From positions 310,001 to 374,000 of the forward strand of contig LT598467.1 of NCBI GenBank assembly GCA_900074745.1: a stretch of 64,000 bases of DNA, given 5' to 3'. This stretch comes from Lachancea mirantina (lineage: Eukaryota; Ascomycota; Saccharomycetes; Saccharomycetales; Saccharomycetaceae). Below are positions 1-8,545 of the stretch, in pieces. The notes below the pieces were generated by a model. The model was given only the letters and a program-made list of their open reading frames with translations. It had not been told where the DNA came from and did not search any database. Made by a program: the position numbers and the translations under genes. Numbering within the stretch: the first letter of the stretch is position 1; the number at the start of each line of letters is the position of its first letter.

Positions 1-422
1 TTCCTGCCGTCCCAATGGTCCAGCTATATATTCGCCCGAACCAATCTTGTTGCCCCCTAATGCAGCCTTGCCGTTGTGCGGTTCGTTGCCCGAAGAACTA
101 GCCACCTACTAGAAGTTGAGGGGGTCAAAATTTTCAAAATGATTAATCTGAGACAAGATCACGTGATAATTTCACAATATACGAAATATTAATATCACAT
201 ATTACGGTAAAATCACGTGAATAACCTCTTTCTGTTTCATCACATGGGATATACTGTAGAGATCAGACGATGAGAAGATGAAGAAGAGTCTTCGTAAAAT
301 TGATCGCTTGATCGCAGCTTTCGGAGGTGCAAGAGCTGATAAAGGTAATTTATTGGGCTTTCACTTACGGTGAGTACGCGGGAGCTTTTTTTTCAGAGAA
401 ATTGGGTGTAAATTGATCGAAA
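1..422. other. gene-free left edge and RAM2 upstream region
   Basis: No convincing gene is seen here. The stretch holds two identical ATCACGTG octamers (158-165 and 212-219), which fit Cbf1-type E-box sites. Two short upstream ORFs precede RAM2: a three-codon ORF at 270-281 and a 31-codon ORF at 278-373 that starts MKKSLRKIDRL. The upstream neighbour of RAM2 lies outside the window. Confidence 0.6.
158..219. promoter_or_regulatory. paired CACGTG (Cbf1-type) sites upstream of RAM2
   Basis: The octamer ATCACGTG occurs at 158-165 and again at 212-219, separated by an AT-rich spacer. CACGTG is the known core for the bHLH factor Cbf1 in yeasts. A promoter role for RAM2 or for the gene to the left is inferred. 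No CDEIII-like TTCCGAA element follows at centromeric spacing. Confidence 0.4.
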
Positions 423-1388
423 ATGGTGGAATGGAAGTTCGATTACAGTGACTTGGATAAGATTACGGAAAACAAGCCGGAGACGGGACCAGGAGTGAGC
501 GAAAAGGGCGAGCTGTGCGGAATAATGTACGATGATGAATACAAGGAGATAATGCGGGTGTTTAGAGGCGTTCTGAGCCTGAAGGAAAAATCCGAGCGTG
601 CGCTGTACGCGACCGAGGTCGCGATCCTGGCCGTGCCAGCGTTTTACACCGCCTGGAATTATCGTTTTGATATCGTAAAAGCGCTATACGGGGACAGCGG
701 AGATCAATTGGACAGAGAACTCGACTGGCTTGACGAATTCACACTCGCGAACCCCAAAAACTACCAGATATGGTCTTACCGGCAGGCTGTGCTGAAAGTG
801 CATCCAAAGCCTATCTTCCGACGCGAATTGCCCATTCTGGCTGCGATGCTCGACGAAGACTCGAAAAACTACCATGTATGGTCCTATCGGCGGTGGTGCG
901 TTCAGTTTTTCGGCGTGCTTGACGAAGAGCTGACGTTCGCCGACGCTCTCATCGTACGCGATGTTTTCAACAACAGTGCGTGGTGTCACCGCATGTTCGT
1001 TATGAAGGAGCTCGAAGTAGATTTGGCACAACGGGCGGCCAGCGCCGAGATCGAATACGCCAAGGCAAAGATTTTGATTGCTCCTCAAAACATCAGTCCC
1101 TGGAACTACCTCCGTGGAATCTACAATGGGATTCTCGGGAGCCAGTTCGATGCAGAAATCGTGACATTTGCTCTTGCGTTTGCGGGCGATGTATTTGACG
1201 CCCACGGAGATGCCAGCCCAACCGCGAACGCTCAATCGTCGTTTGCACTCGAGTTCTTGGCTGCTATCTATTCGCAGAACGAAGAAACTGCTCCCAAGGC
1301 AATAGCGGCTTACAACGCCTTGAGCAGCAAATACGATCCAATCCGGAAAAGCCTCTGGGATCACAAGATTGCGCGATTGCGGACATGA
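423..1388 (+). CDS. RAM2: Protein farnesyl/geranylgeranyl transferase type I alpha subunit (Ram2)
   Basis: The 321-residue protein is the shared alpha subunit of farnesyltransferase and geranylgeranyltransferase I, which prenylate CaaX proteins such as Ras, Rho1 and a-factor in the cytosol. It carries the PFTA helical repeats with the Trp/Arg signature: AWNYRF near residue 78, IWSYR near 117, VWSYRR near 153, AWCHR near 187 and PWNYLR near 227. Length matches the yeast protein (about 316). It begins at the first ATG of the frame. In S. cerevisiae RAM2 (YKL019W) also lies close to SWD2 (YKL018W), and here it does too, with three other genes between them. The partner beta subunits are not in the window. 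Confidence 0.95.
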   Translation: MVEWKFDYSDLDKITENKPETGPGVSEKGELCGIMYDDEYKEIMRVFRGVLSLKEKSERALYATEVAILAVPAFYTAWNYRFDIVKALYGDSGDQLDRELDWLDEFTLANPKNYQIWSYRQAVLKVHPKPIFRRELPILAAMLDEDSKNYHVWSYRRWCVQFFGVLDEELTFADALIVRDVFNNSAWCHRMFVMKELEVDLAQRAASAEIEYAKAKILIAPQNISPWNYLRGIYNGILGSQFDAEIVTFALAFAGDVFDAHGDASPTANAQSSFALEFLAAIYSQNEETAPKAIAAYNALSSKYDPIRKSLWDHKIARLRT

Positions 1389-1805
1389 TGATGGTGTCGA
1401 AACCAAAGGTACCGCAGAAGTCTAATTTGCTAACTCTGGTTTTGGAAATCGTGGTCAACTGTCTTTCAACATTGCCGCAATTACTTCTCGCAAAAATTTG
1501 ACGCAAATCTAGTAACCTGGCCCTGTGATTTTCGTCACAACCTGATGAAAACTCGATGAAAGGAACACCAGCATCGCCGATTCCTAGTAAAGCGCAGGGC
1601 ACAGGAATTTCCACTGAACAAATGGCTATATAAGAAGAAAGGACTTTAATTTAAAGGACTAGCATCTTAAGCAAAATACGAGCTCTTTCTGTTGTTGATC
1701 TTAGAGAGGTTTTCTAACTTTTTGTCTCGACTGTTTTGATTGTAATAATTAAAATTTTCATGCGATGCTCATCGCTCTATTCTTACAAGGTCATCGGCGA
1801 ACACC
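1389..1805. other. intergenic region RAM2-YVH1
   Basis: This 417-base stretch lies between two + strand genes. It should hold the RAM2 3' end and the YVH1 promoter. I see no RNA gene. The open frame on the opposite strand (1264-1614) overlaps RAM2 and lacks family features. Confidence 0.5.
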
Positions 1806-2861
1806 ATGGCAGACTTTGATAGAGTCCTAGGCAATATTTACGTGGGATCCCTGCAACCTATAATAGATCATTACCCTTTAAGCGCCCAACTGAATGTTAC
1901 ACATATTTTATCAGCCATAAAGTTCCAAAAGATTCCGGAATACCTGGTAAGAAAGAGCTACACTCTCAAAAATATTCCTGTGGACGATGATGATACAACC
2001 GACATTCTGCAATACATTGACGAATGTAACAGATTCATCGACTTGTGTCTGTTTCCGGACGAAGTAGAACTGGATCCCCGAAAAGTGGATTTCAGGAAGA
2101 AGCCTCAGAGAGGAACAATCTACATCCATTGTCACGCCGGAGTTTCTAGATCGGCCGCATTTGCAGTAGCGTACCTGATGTACAGATATAGCCTGAACCT
2201 TAAGTCCGCTCTGTATGCGTTGAAAAGAAGACGTCCCGCTGCTCAGCCAAATGATAACTTCATGGAGCAGTTGAAGATGTATGAGAATATGGGTGGACGC
2301 TTCGTTGACTTCGACGATCAGGCCTATAAAGTTTGGAAACTGACGAACTCTATAAAGCTAGGCGAAGGCGCTCAGCGGCTTTTAGCTAGCAGCGAAACGT
2401 TTGAGCAGGATGATAAAAAAAGACTGGAAAAACTGAATGCCGATGATTTGGATCGGGTCTCAGTCATTCGATGCAAGAAATGTCGGCAAAAGCTCGCGCT
2501 TTCAACGTCTTTCATTGCGCACGAACCCCCAAGCAAAGAATCGTCTGAGGGTCATTTCATCAGGAGAGCGGCGGGATCTCACAGAATCATCGATATAAAA
2601 AGATCTCAAGACGTGTGCTCGCACTACTTTGTCGAGCCACTCAATTGGATGAAAGAGGAATTGCAGAAGGAGCTGGAGCTGGAGGGCAAATTTATGTGCC
2701 CGAACTGTGCATGCAAGGTTGGGGGTTACAATTGGAAAGGCTCGCGTTGTAGTTGCGGTAAATGGATGGTACCAGCCATACATTTACAAAGTGCTAAAGT
2801 GGACAAAGTCAAGTTCAATGCCGACGTGCTTCCCAATATGATATCTTTCGATAGAACCTAG
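1806..2861 (+). CDS. YVH1: Dual-specificity phosphatase / 60S assembly factor Yvh1
   Basis: This 351-residue protein has an N-terminal dual-specificity phosphatase domain whose P-loop HCHAGVSRS lies at residues 108-116 (catalytic Cys109). The C-terminal zinc-binding domain has CKKC (223-226), Cys271, CPNC (298-301) and CSC (315-317). In yeast Yvh1 releases Mrt4 from pre-60S ribosomes, a role that needs the zinc domain rather than the phosphatase, and it also affects sporulation. All expected cysteines are present, so the protein looks functional. It faces MND2 tail to tail, as YIR026C and YIR025W do in S. cerevisiae, where the pair lies on a different chromosome from RAM2. Confidence 0.95.
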   Translation: MADFDRVLGNIYVGSLQPIIDHYPLSAQLNVTHILSAIKFQKIPEYLVRKSYTLKNIPVDDDDTTDILQYIDECNRFIDLCLFPDEVELDPRKVDFRKKPQRGTIYIHCHAGVSRSAAFAVAYLMYRYSLNLKSALYALKRRRPAAQPNDNFMEQLKMYENMGGRFVDFDDQAYKVWKLTNSIKLGEGAQRLLASSETFEQDDKKRLEKLNADDLDRVSVIRCKKCRQKLALSTSFIAHEPPSKESSEGHFIRRAAGSHRIIDIKRSQDVCSHYFVEPLNWMKEELQKELELEGKFMCPNCACKVGGYNWKGSRCSCGKWMVPAIHLQSAKVDKVKFNADVLPNMISFDRT

Positions 2862-2917
2862 ATAGCGAAAATAGACTTGAAGATCTTGAAGCTTTGAAGC
2901 CATGCCGGAGAGTTGTC

Positions 2918-3808
2918 TCATTTGGACCTTCGATACTCGTTATCGCTCAAAGAGGAAGGCTCAGCGGGGGAATGGCCGAAACCAGGTTCAAAATCCTCTT
3001 CGTTTTCGTCATCTATTTCATTTTGTTCGCTACCGAGATTTTCCTGGTTGTAAGCGGGTTGCGCTATTGTTTCAATGGACAATATATCACTTAACCCCTC
3101 GAGACGCGGAATTTCGTTCAGCTGCCCAACAGAAAGTCCGCTTCTCGCCCGAAGTGCGTCGCTTGCCGAAATGTGCTGCTCATCCACTTCTATATCTTCG
3201 TGATCCTCGTCATAGTCGTAAGAATCTATCCCACTGTCGGCATCAGGAATGTCTTGGTCCAAATCGACGTCAACATGCACGGGAAGGCTGTCGATGACGA
3301 TGTTTGAGATCTCGTTTTGATGTGGAGGCAACATTTCTTGCTGTAGCTCATCCTCCGCCAAGTTTCGCTCCGAATTCGTTTCGTCTTGTGGTGCATTTTC
3401 CACAGCTGCTCCTTCCATCATTTCTTCGAGCTCTTTAGCCGTTTTGTAAACGCCCAGGGGTCGAATGGTGTCTTTGCCCAATGTTCGGTATCGATATAAG
3501 TTCTGCATGCGAAGTTCACGTCTGATTTCGGATTCGTTCACTATAAGCTCTCCGGTCTCGGAATGACAAACAAACGCAGATTCCCGGTACGCACTATACG
3601 CGGCCAGCGGTAGAGACACCCTCTTTTTGACAACGCTTCTTTCGCTTTTCCTTCTCTTTTGGACCTCATTCCACGGCCGTTTGTTCTTGTTACCGGTCTC
3701 CTCTCTCCATTCTTTGAATAGTGGCAATTCTCTCAATTCATCCTCCGCATGTCTACCCGTCACAACTTCCAGCGCTAAACAGAGCGTATGGGACATTCCA
3801 ATTGGCAT
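2918..3808 (-). CDS. MND2: Probable APC/C subunit Mnd2 (Apc15-like)
   Basis: The reading frame encodes about 296 residues from the ATG at 3808. The frame stays open a few codons further upstream but only reaches a GTG. The N-terminal third is moderately conserved in style (LPLFKEWREE, a basic KRRKSERS stretch, then YRTLGKDTIRPLG). The C-terminal half is strongly acidic and low in complexity. Mnd2 is an anaphase-promoting complex subunit that restrains Ama1-APC during meiotic prophase. The call rests mainly on position and orientation next to YVH1 (YIR025W beside YIR026C), plus the acidic character and the IRPLG segment, which resembles the Apc15 family motif. Fast divergence makes the call moderate. 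Confidence 0.65.
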   Translation of the reverse strand: MPIGMSHTLCLALEVVTGRHAEDELRELPLFKEWREETGNKNKRPWNEVQKRRKSERSVVKKRVSLPLAAYSAYRESAFVCHSETGELIVNESEIRRELRMQNLYRYRTLGKDTIRPLGVYKTAKELEEMMEGAAVENAPQDETNSERNLAEDELQQEMLPPHQNEISNIVIDSLPVHVDVDLDQDIPDADSGIDSYDYDEDHEDIEVDEQHISASDALRARSGLSVGQLNEIPRLEGLSDILSIETIAQPAYNQENLGSEQNEIDDENEEDFEPGFGHSPAEPSSLSDNEYRRSK

Positions 3809-3970
3809 CGTTGACCGTTCTATCTTGTAGTTGATCACCGTCCTTTAATTTCACCTTCTCGTTAAAAGTCAGATACAGAACCTTTGGGCATCACTATATT
3901 AAGGAATATATAACAGGCGTTAAACGGCCAAAACAGAAGAATCCGACCACCTGATCTTGTTCAATTGTGT

Positions 3971-4370
3971 TCAGTTCATAGCATTAGAAGAGGGCCTCTT
4001 TGAAGTGGTAGATCTGTTGTTGTTCGGCTGGGTTGACCTTGGAGTCCTTCCTAACTCCTCTACCCTTTTATATATTCCGTTCATAAATCCATCGATGGGA
4101 GTTTCTTTCCTAAAATAAGCGCTGCGTCCCGCCATGCCTATGAGTTTATCAAATAGATACTCGCCCCAGTCTAAATAGCGCCTGACATATTTCTTGAGGT
4201 CTGAGGTCTCATAAGCCAAGACATATCCAGTGTTTCGGCGAAGTCCGGCAAGTATCACCGAAATCAGCGCCAAATCGAAACTCAGATGCGCAAGTTGTTT
4301 GATCTATTACGTATGGGATTAGTTGCTATTCGAATAGCCTCTGCATGCTTGTCTTACTTACCGAGGTCAT
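3971..4370 (-). CDS. Small spliced conserved protein, YKL018C-A-like
   Basis: The main exon (4303 down to 3971) encodes about 110 residues but has no ATG near its start and meets an in-frame TAG just upstream. A nine-base first exon ATG-ACC-TCG (4370-4362) followed by GTAAGT joins in frame to the exon after a TAG acceptor. This removes a 58-nt intron (4304-4361) and gives a 113-residue protein starting MTSIKQLAHLSFDLALIS. There is one hydrophobic N-terminal segment, then a charged body (KKYVRRYLDWGEYLFDKL) and a Ser/Asn/Thr-rich tail. It lies head to head with SWD2, the slot of S. cerevisiae YKL018C-A (99 residues, unknown function). Function is unknown. Confidence 0.65.
4304..4361 (-). other. 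predicted 58-nt intron in the YKL018C-A-like gene
   Basis: The donor is GTAAGT (4361-4356), a permitted variant of yeast GTATGT. A possible branch site AACTAAT lies near 4321, and the acceptor is TAG (4306-4304). Splicing is phase 0 and is the only way seen to give this frame an ATG. The intron is short and its branch site deviates from TACTAAC, so the exact acceptor is uncertain. It contains a 14-base perfect palindrome (GCTATTCGAATAGC) and a motif repeated at 45560-45585. Confidence 0.6.
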
Positions 4371-4515
4371 CGTTGGTTATGGATTGTTGTCCCTAGCCAG
4401 GTAAATTGAAAAATTTCAAAAAGCTCTAATCGTGCTAGAAACAAACAAACTTAAAGGTGAGACTGGTAAGGATTGGTAGGCTGAGAGGCGTCAAGGGTCT
4501 CAGATTTTGTGAAAA

Positions 4516-5502
4516 ATGACCATCGAGATCAATAGGGAAACCTTGATCAGTTTCAAAGCTGTCAAGAGCTTCAAAATGGGGGAAAACGAGGTAGCTCCCG
4601 TGACTTCTCTTAATTTCGATGACCACGGCCAATACGCATTGACAGCGGCTGCTAACGACAATATACATCTGTACGATGCTGTGGGATGTCGATTTCTGAA
4701 CACGATTGGTTCTAAGAAGTATGGATGTCATTCAGCCAAGTTCACGCATTCTCAGGCTGAGTGCATATATTCATCAACTATGAAGAGCTTTGATATAAGG
4801 CATCTGAACCTAGAAACAAATCAGTACCTAAAATACTTCACGGGTCACGGGGCCCTCGTGAGCAATCTCGAGATGAGTCCTCTCGACGACACTTTCCTGT
4901 CGGCTTCCTACGACGAATCCGTACGGTTGTGGGATCTTAGAACATCGAAAGCACAGGCAATAATACCAAGTTTGGTGCCCAGCTGCATTGCATACGATCC
5001 TAGCGGACTAGTCTTTGCGCTGGGAAACCCCGAAAACGGTGAGATCGGACTATACAACGTAAGACAATTGAAAGCCGGTCCATTTCTCGTCATCAAGGTC
5101 GCTCCCGGATTTCACCAGTGGACGAAAATGGAGTTTTCAAACGATGGCAAATATCTATTGCTAGCATCATCGGCGGGCAAACAAGTGATTTTAGATGCAT
5201 TCGACGGTTCACAGCTGTTTGAACTCACTGGCACAAAACCTTTCCCTTTGAGAGAATTCATGGATGCCGGATCTGCCTGTTTCACTCCAGACGGCAGATT
5301 CACGTTAGGAACTGATTATGCTGGAAGAATAGCTCTGTGGAACCATTCAGACTCTATTAGCGGCAGAAACTTAAAACCTACTGGCTCCATTCAAGCCGTG
5401 CCCGGTAGCTGCCCACGGACGATAGCATTCAATCCAAAATATTCTATGTTTATAACTGCGGATGAAAACGTAGACTTCTATGTATTTGATGACGCGAAGT
5501 AA
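4516..5502 (+). CDS. SWD2: COMPASS / cleavage-polyadenylation factor WD40 subunit Swd2
   Basis: This 328-residue WD40 protein matches Swd2 (329 residues in yeast). Swd2 is shared between the Set1/COMPASS H3K4 methyltransferase and the APT part of the cleavage and polyadenylation factor, and it is essential in S. cerevisiae. WD-type repeats are visible: NIHLYDAVG near residue 50, VRLWDLRT near 136 and IALWNHS near 272. The start is the first ATG. It is transcribed away from the small YKL018C-A-like gene and converges on HCS1, as in S. cerevisiae (YKL018W/YKL017C). Confidence 0.95.
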   Translation: MTIEINRETLISFKAVKSFKMGENEVAPVTSLNFDDHGQYALTAAANDNIHLYDAVGCRFLNTIGSKKYGCHSAKFTHSQAECIYSSTMKSFDIRHLNLETNQYLKYFTGHGALVSNLEMSPLDDTFLSASYDESVRLWDLRTSKAQAIIPSLVPSCIAYDPSGLVFALGNPENGEIGLYNVRQLKAGPFLVIKVAPGFHQWTKMEFSNDGKYLLLASSAGKQVILDAFDGSQLFELTGTKPFPLREFMDAGSACFTPDGRFTLGTDYAGRIALWNHSDSISGRNLKPTGSIQAVPGSCPRTIAFNPKYSMFITADENVDFYVFDDAK

Positions 5503-5532
5503 ATTGCATATGAAAATCACACCAATACTCTT

Positions 5533-7518
5533 TCATTCTAGAATCTCGCTGAGATCAGGATATCTGATTTCACTATTTTCCTCAGACCAGTTCACCCAGT
5601 CCTTTAGATATTTGATTCTGCTCCTTTCCAGCGTTTCCATATTACCGATTACACATAGCTGCTTTTTAGGACGGGTCATTGCGACATTAAGACGACGCTC
5701 ATCTGAAAGAAATCCCACTTCGAATTTGTCATTACTTCTCACCAAGGAAAGTATAATCACTTCCTTCTCTCGGCCTTGAAACCCGTCGATAGATGACACT
5801 TCAATTAGCGGATACTTAGAATGAATCATCTTTTTTAGAAGAGAAACCTGCGCGTTGTAAGGTGAAATAATCCCGATATCGGTCTGTTTTACATTACTTC
5901 CTATCAATTGGTTAACGTGAAACAGCCCGAGCTGCGCTTCGTTTTCATTGAATTTGGAAGATGAGCCCTCGTCCTCTTCCTCTTTTCTTTCGTAATAATC
6001 ATCTCCCTGAGTATCATACCAAATTAAAGGAACAGTTGTGTTGTCATCAGCATCAACTCCCGGTAGGTCAATGAGCATCCAATTAGCAACGCTGTCCGCG
6101 GCCCTAAGATGACCTCCATACATCTCCTTCGAAGAAAATTCCATAATATTACTATTCATTCGATATTGTATGTTGAGAAAGCACTTAAACTTGCTTCCAT
6201 AATGATCCACCAATCTGTCAAAAAGTGTAGTGCTCAAAACCTGCCGTGTCGCAGGGTCGTCTTCGGTTTTGATTGTCGGCGGTAATTGTTTGTCATCACC
6301 AGCTAGAACCAATTTTGTTATGTTCGACTGGCAGTGCGAAATAAGAGGAATCCAACACTGTGGCTCGAGACTTTGTGAGATCTCGTCAATTATCACGGCG
6401 TCAAACAAATGGTCTGTATACCCGTAGCAGGCAATTAGCTCTCTGCCACTCGAACCGTGAAGAGTTGAAACCACAACGCGCGAGCTTATGATAAGGTCTG
6501 CAATGACCTTCCGCTCTCGCTGTCGAAGCTCTTTCCGTAGTCGTCTAACTTCTTTCCAGCTCTCTTTCCTGTCTTTGAAAGATTTGAGTGTTTTGATCCC
6601 AGCAATCGTCTCGTCGATTTCTTTCCTGATATCCTTTACAATAGCACCTGAGTCTCCACTCCTTGACAGAATTTCTAGTGAATGCGATAGATTGATCTCT
6701 AGAAGACGGGCGGGATGGCCCAGACGTAACAATAGGTTCCCCGGTAGAACTTTGGCTAGCCTTTCTAATATTGTATCGACTGCAACATTAGATGGAGCAC
6801 AAACGAGTACACGCTCACCCTTTTCAACCAGTTGTTGAACGAGTTCAACTAGTGTATGAGTTTTTCCAGTCCCCGGGGGGCCATGGATGATACAAATGTC
6901 ATTGCTCAATGCAAAGGATATAGCATTCTTTTGAGAATCGTTCAGTCCTGCATTGTGAAACGAGCAGTTCGCGAGCGGCTGTGCCAAAAACTCTCTCGAA
7001 CCTAGCAGGTATTGCATGACATTGTTGCTCGGGGTTTTCTCGAATTCCGCAAGTTTGCGCATTGTCGACTCCATCCGTTGGTAAGTTATAGCATTTGTAG
7101 TTTTTAAAAGGTGAAGTCGTGAATACGAGTATAATTGGATCACTTCCTGCTCTTTAGACTCGTCAACTGCCACTGTAATTAATTTTTCGGTGCACTTTGT
7201 CACTACTCCATCGCATGAACTTGTTACCGAACTTTTCTTACTGGAAGAAGGCAGTACAAGCACGACGTCGCCTACCTTGATATCGCCTTTGATAACCTCT
7301 TTCTCAATGGATGCATCAGGTCCAAATTCAAGTATTACTTTTCCTGCCAATCCTGTTCTGACGTTTTCAAGCGTCAGGTTATTAATCGCTAATCCTCTAG
7401 CCACCAGTTTCTGCAATGGAAGAGAGCGCAACAGTCGCGCGGTGATCTCGGTATCTTGAGACTGTTCATGAGCTATGGAGGCTAGAAACCTGTTCGCGAT
7501 AGCCTTGTTCGCTTCCAT
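5533..7518 (-). CDS. HCS1: DNA helicase A, Hcs1 (SF1, Upf1-like family)
   Basis: This SF1B helicase was identified as a DNA polymerase alpha-associated 5'-3' helicase. The protein is 661 residues from the ATG at 7518, giving MEANKAIANRFLASI, which matches the family N-terminus. The frame is open 15 codons further but starts only with TTG. Motifs in order are Walker A GPPGTGKT (about 213-220), VLVCAPSNVAVD (Ia), IIDEISQSLEPQ (II), VLAGDDKQLPP (III), QYRMN (IV), SSIDGFQGREKE (V) and NVAMTRPK (VI). All are intact. The gene converges on SWD2 with a 30-base gap. Confidence 0.95.
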   Translation of the reverse strand: MEANKAIANRFLASIAHEQSQDTEITARLLRSLPLQKLVARGLAINNLTLENVRTGLAGKVILEFGPDASIEKEVIKGDIKVGDVVLVLPSSSKKSSVTSSCDGVVTKCTEKLITVAVDESKEQEVIQLYSYSRLHLLKTTNAITYQRMESTMRKLAEFEKTPSNNVMQYLLGSREFLAQPLANCSFHNAGLNDSQKNAISFALSNDICIIHGPPGTGKTHTLVELVQQLVEKGERVLVCAPSNVAVDTILERLAKVLPGNLLLRLGHPARLLEINLSHSLEILSRSGDSGAIVKDIRKEIDETIAGIKTLKSFKDRKESWKEVRRLRKELRQRERKVIADLIISSRVVVSTLHGSSGRELIACYGYTDHLFDAVIIDEISQSLEPQCWIPLISHCQSNITKLVLAGDDKQLPPTIKTEDDPATRQVLSTTLFDRLVDHYGSKFKCFLNIQYRMNSNIMEFSSKEMYGGHLRAADSVANWMLIDLPGVDADDNTTVPLIWYDTQGDDYYERKEEEDEGSSSKFNENEAQLGLFHVNQLIGSNVKQTDIGIISPYNAQVSLLKKMIHSKYPLIEVSSIDGFQGREKEVIILSLVRSNDKFEVGFLSDERRLNVAMTRPKKQLCVIGNMETLERSRIKYLKDWVNWSEENSEIRYPDLSEILE

Positions 7519-7784
7519 CGGGGGAAGAGCTGACCAAGTATGGTCACCATCTTGCAAAATCAATTATTTCTTATGACAGTGATATATATTCCAACAGTCC
7601 GACACGCTTCTTACAAAAGCGGCCAGAGAGAAGCTATCCTCGCCATAAAGTAGACCAGCGTTTCTGGTGAATTCTAAGATACGGAATGTATAATTTTAAC
7701 AGAGTGGATCGTTTCTACATAAGATAAAACCGCTGCAATGGGACGAGTCTAAAACTGCGCACGAATCGTTGAGAACAACTGTAA

Positions 7785-8309
7785 TCACATAACGGTCAAG
7801 TCACCAAATTTCTCCTTGTAACCAGGCACTTCCCACTTACCCTTCTTGACCATTTCCTCAACCTTGGCGTCGATGTCGGGTCTGGCCTTGGACAGATCGT
7901 CGACGGTTAATTCGTCGAAAGGACGGGCGGATTCGATGTTTTGCAAAGTCGCCTGCAGATCCTTAAGCTCCTGTGCAACGACGGTCTCCGTTTCCTTGGC
8001 GTTTTCTAGCGCTTGGGACTCGAAAGCCTCGATCGTGGAAAGTTGCTTAGACACATCGACCGTGACGGGCTTGTAAGACTTGAAGTGGGTTTCGATTTGG
8101 TTCACAACGTCCGAGTTTTTCAAGACGGAGCGGTAATGAGCGAAGTCGACCTCTGTAGATTGCGACTGTAGCTCAAATAGCTTTCTGCGCACTTCGTCGT
8201 TTCTCTTCTTGAAGGAGGTCAATTGTGTGGCAGTCTTGCCAGTGAGCTTAAGAGAAGAGATGACCTTGGCCCAGTCTAATTTGTTGGCGGCTGATTTTGC
8301 TAGAGACAT
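7785..8309 (-). CDS. ATP7: Mitochondrial F1Fo ATP synthase subunit d (Atp7)
   Basis: The protein has 174 residues, exactly the size of yeast Atp7. It forms part of the peripheral stalk that holds F1 to Fo in the inner mitochondrial membrane. The sequence is typical throughout: MSLAKSAANKLDWAKVISSL at the start, a long Gln/Glu/Lys-rich helical middle, and PGYKEKFGDLTVM at the end. There are no transmembrane segments. The upstream region holds a CCAAT box and E-boxes, as expected for a respiratory gene. ATP7 marks the end of the YKL block; the next gene belongs to a different ancestral block. Confidence 0.97.
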   Translation of the reverse strand: MSLAKSAANKLDWAKVISSLKLTGKTATQLTSFKKRNDEVRRKLFELQSQSTEVDFAHYRSVLKNSDVVNQIETHFKSYKPVTVDVSKQLSTIEAFESQALENAKETETVVAQELKDLQATLQNIESARPFDELTVDDLSKARPDIDAKVEEMVKKGKWEVPGYKEKFGDLTVM

Positions 8310-8478
8310 TGTAAGAGTAACTGCGGCGAAACCTAGAGTGTGTAGTTGTCAACACAGAAAGCTGCTCGGTATCAAGTTCGGCAGACGATTTTGGTTTTCC
8401 ATCTTTGCCATATCCCTGTACACGCTTCGTGAGGAAACATGAAAAATTTGAAAATGCTCACAACGTATCTAGCGATAG

Positions 8479-8510
8479 CGCTCTGCTAGCGGCGAGCCGC
8501 TAGCAGAGCG
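8479..8510. repeat. perfect palindrome, 15-bp arms, 2-nt loop
   Basis: The left arm CGCTCTGCTAGCGGC and the right arm GCCGCTAGCAGAGCG are exact reverse complements separated only by GA. It is GC-rich in AT-rich surroundings and lies about 170 bp upstream of the ATP7 start. Function is unknown; it could be a cruciform, a terminator-like hairpin in a transcript, or a dimeric protein site. Confidence 0.9.
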
Positions 8511-8518
8511 GTCCAGAC

Positions 8519-8545
8519 CACGTGCTCGCTCTGGAACTGGCCAAT
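8519..8545 (-). promoter_or_regulatory. CACGTG and CCAAT elements upstream of ATP7
   Basis: CACGTG is at 8519-8524 and CCAATCA starts at 8541; read on the minus strand the latter is TGATTGG, the Hap2/3/4/5 consensus TNATTGG. The HAP complex is a known activator of respiratory genes in yeast. The position, 210-235 bp upstream of ATP7, is consistent with a promoter. A second CACGTG lies at 8610-8615. Confidence 0.55.

Noticed and set aside
158-219. Possible centromere (two CDEI-like RTCACRTG octamers around an AT-rich spacer)
   Set aside because: No CDEIII-like element with a TTCCGAA core follows, the spacer is only about 46 bases, and the two octamers are direct copies; promoter sites are more likely.
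345-402. Intron in the RAM2 leader (GTGAGT to a pyrimidine-rich TTTTTTTTCAG)
   Set aside because: The interval is about 30 nt, far below the minimum for yeast splicing, GTGAGT is a poor yeast donor, and no branch site fits.
684-1406. 240-codon open frame antisense to RAM2
   Set aside because: It lies wholly on the other strand of a confidently identified gene, shows no family motif, and is the usual shadow of a codon-biased gene.
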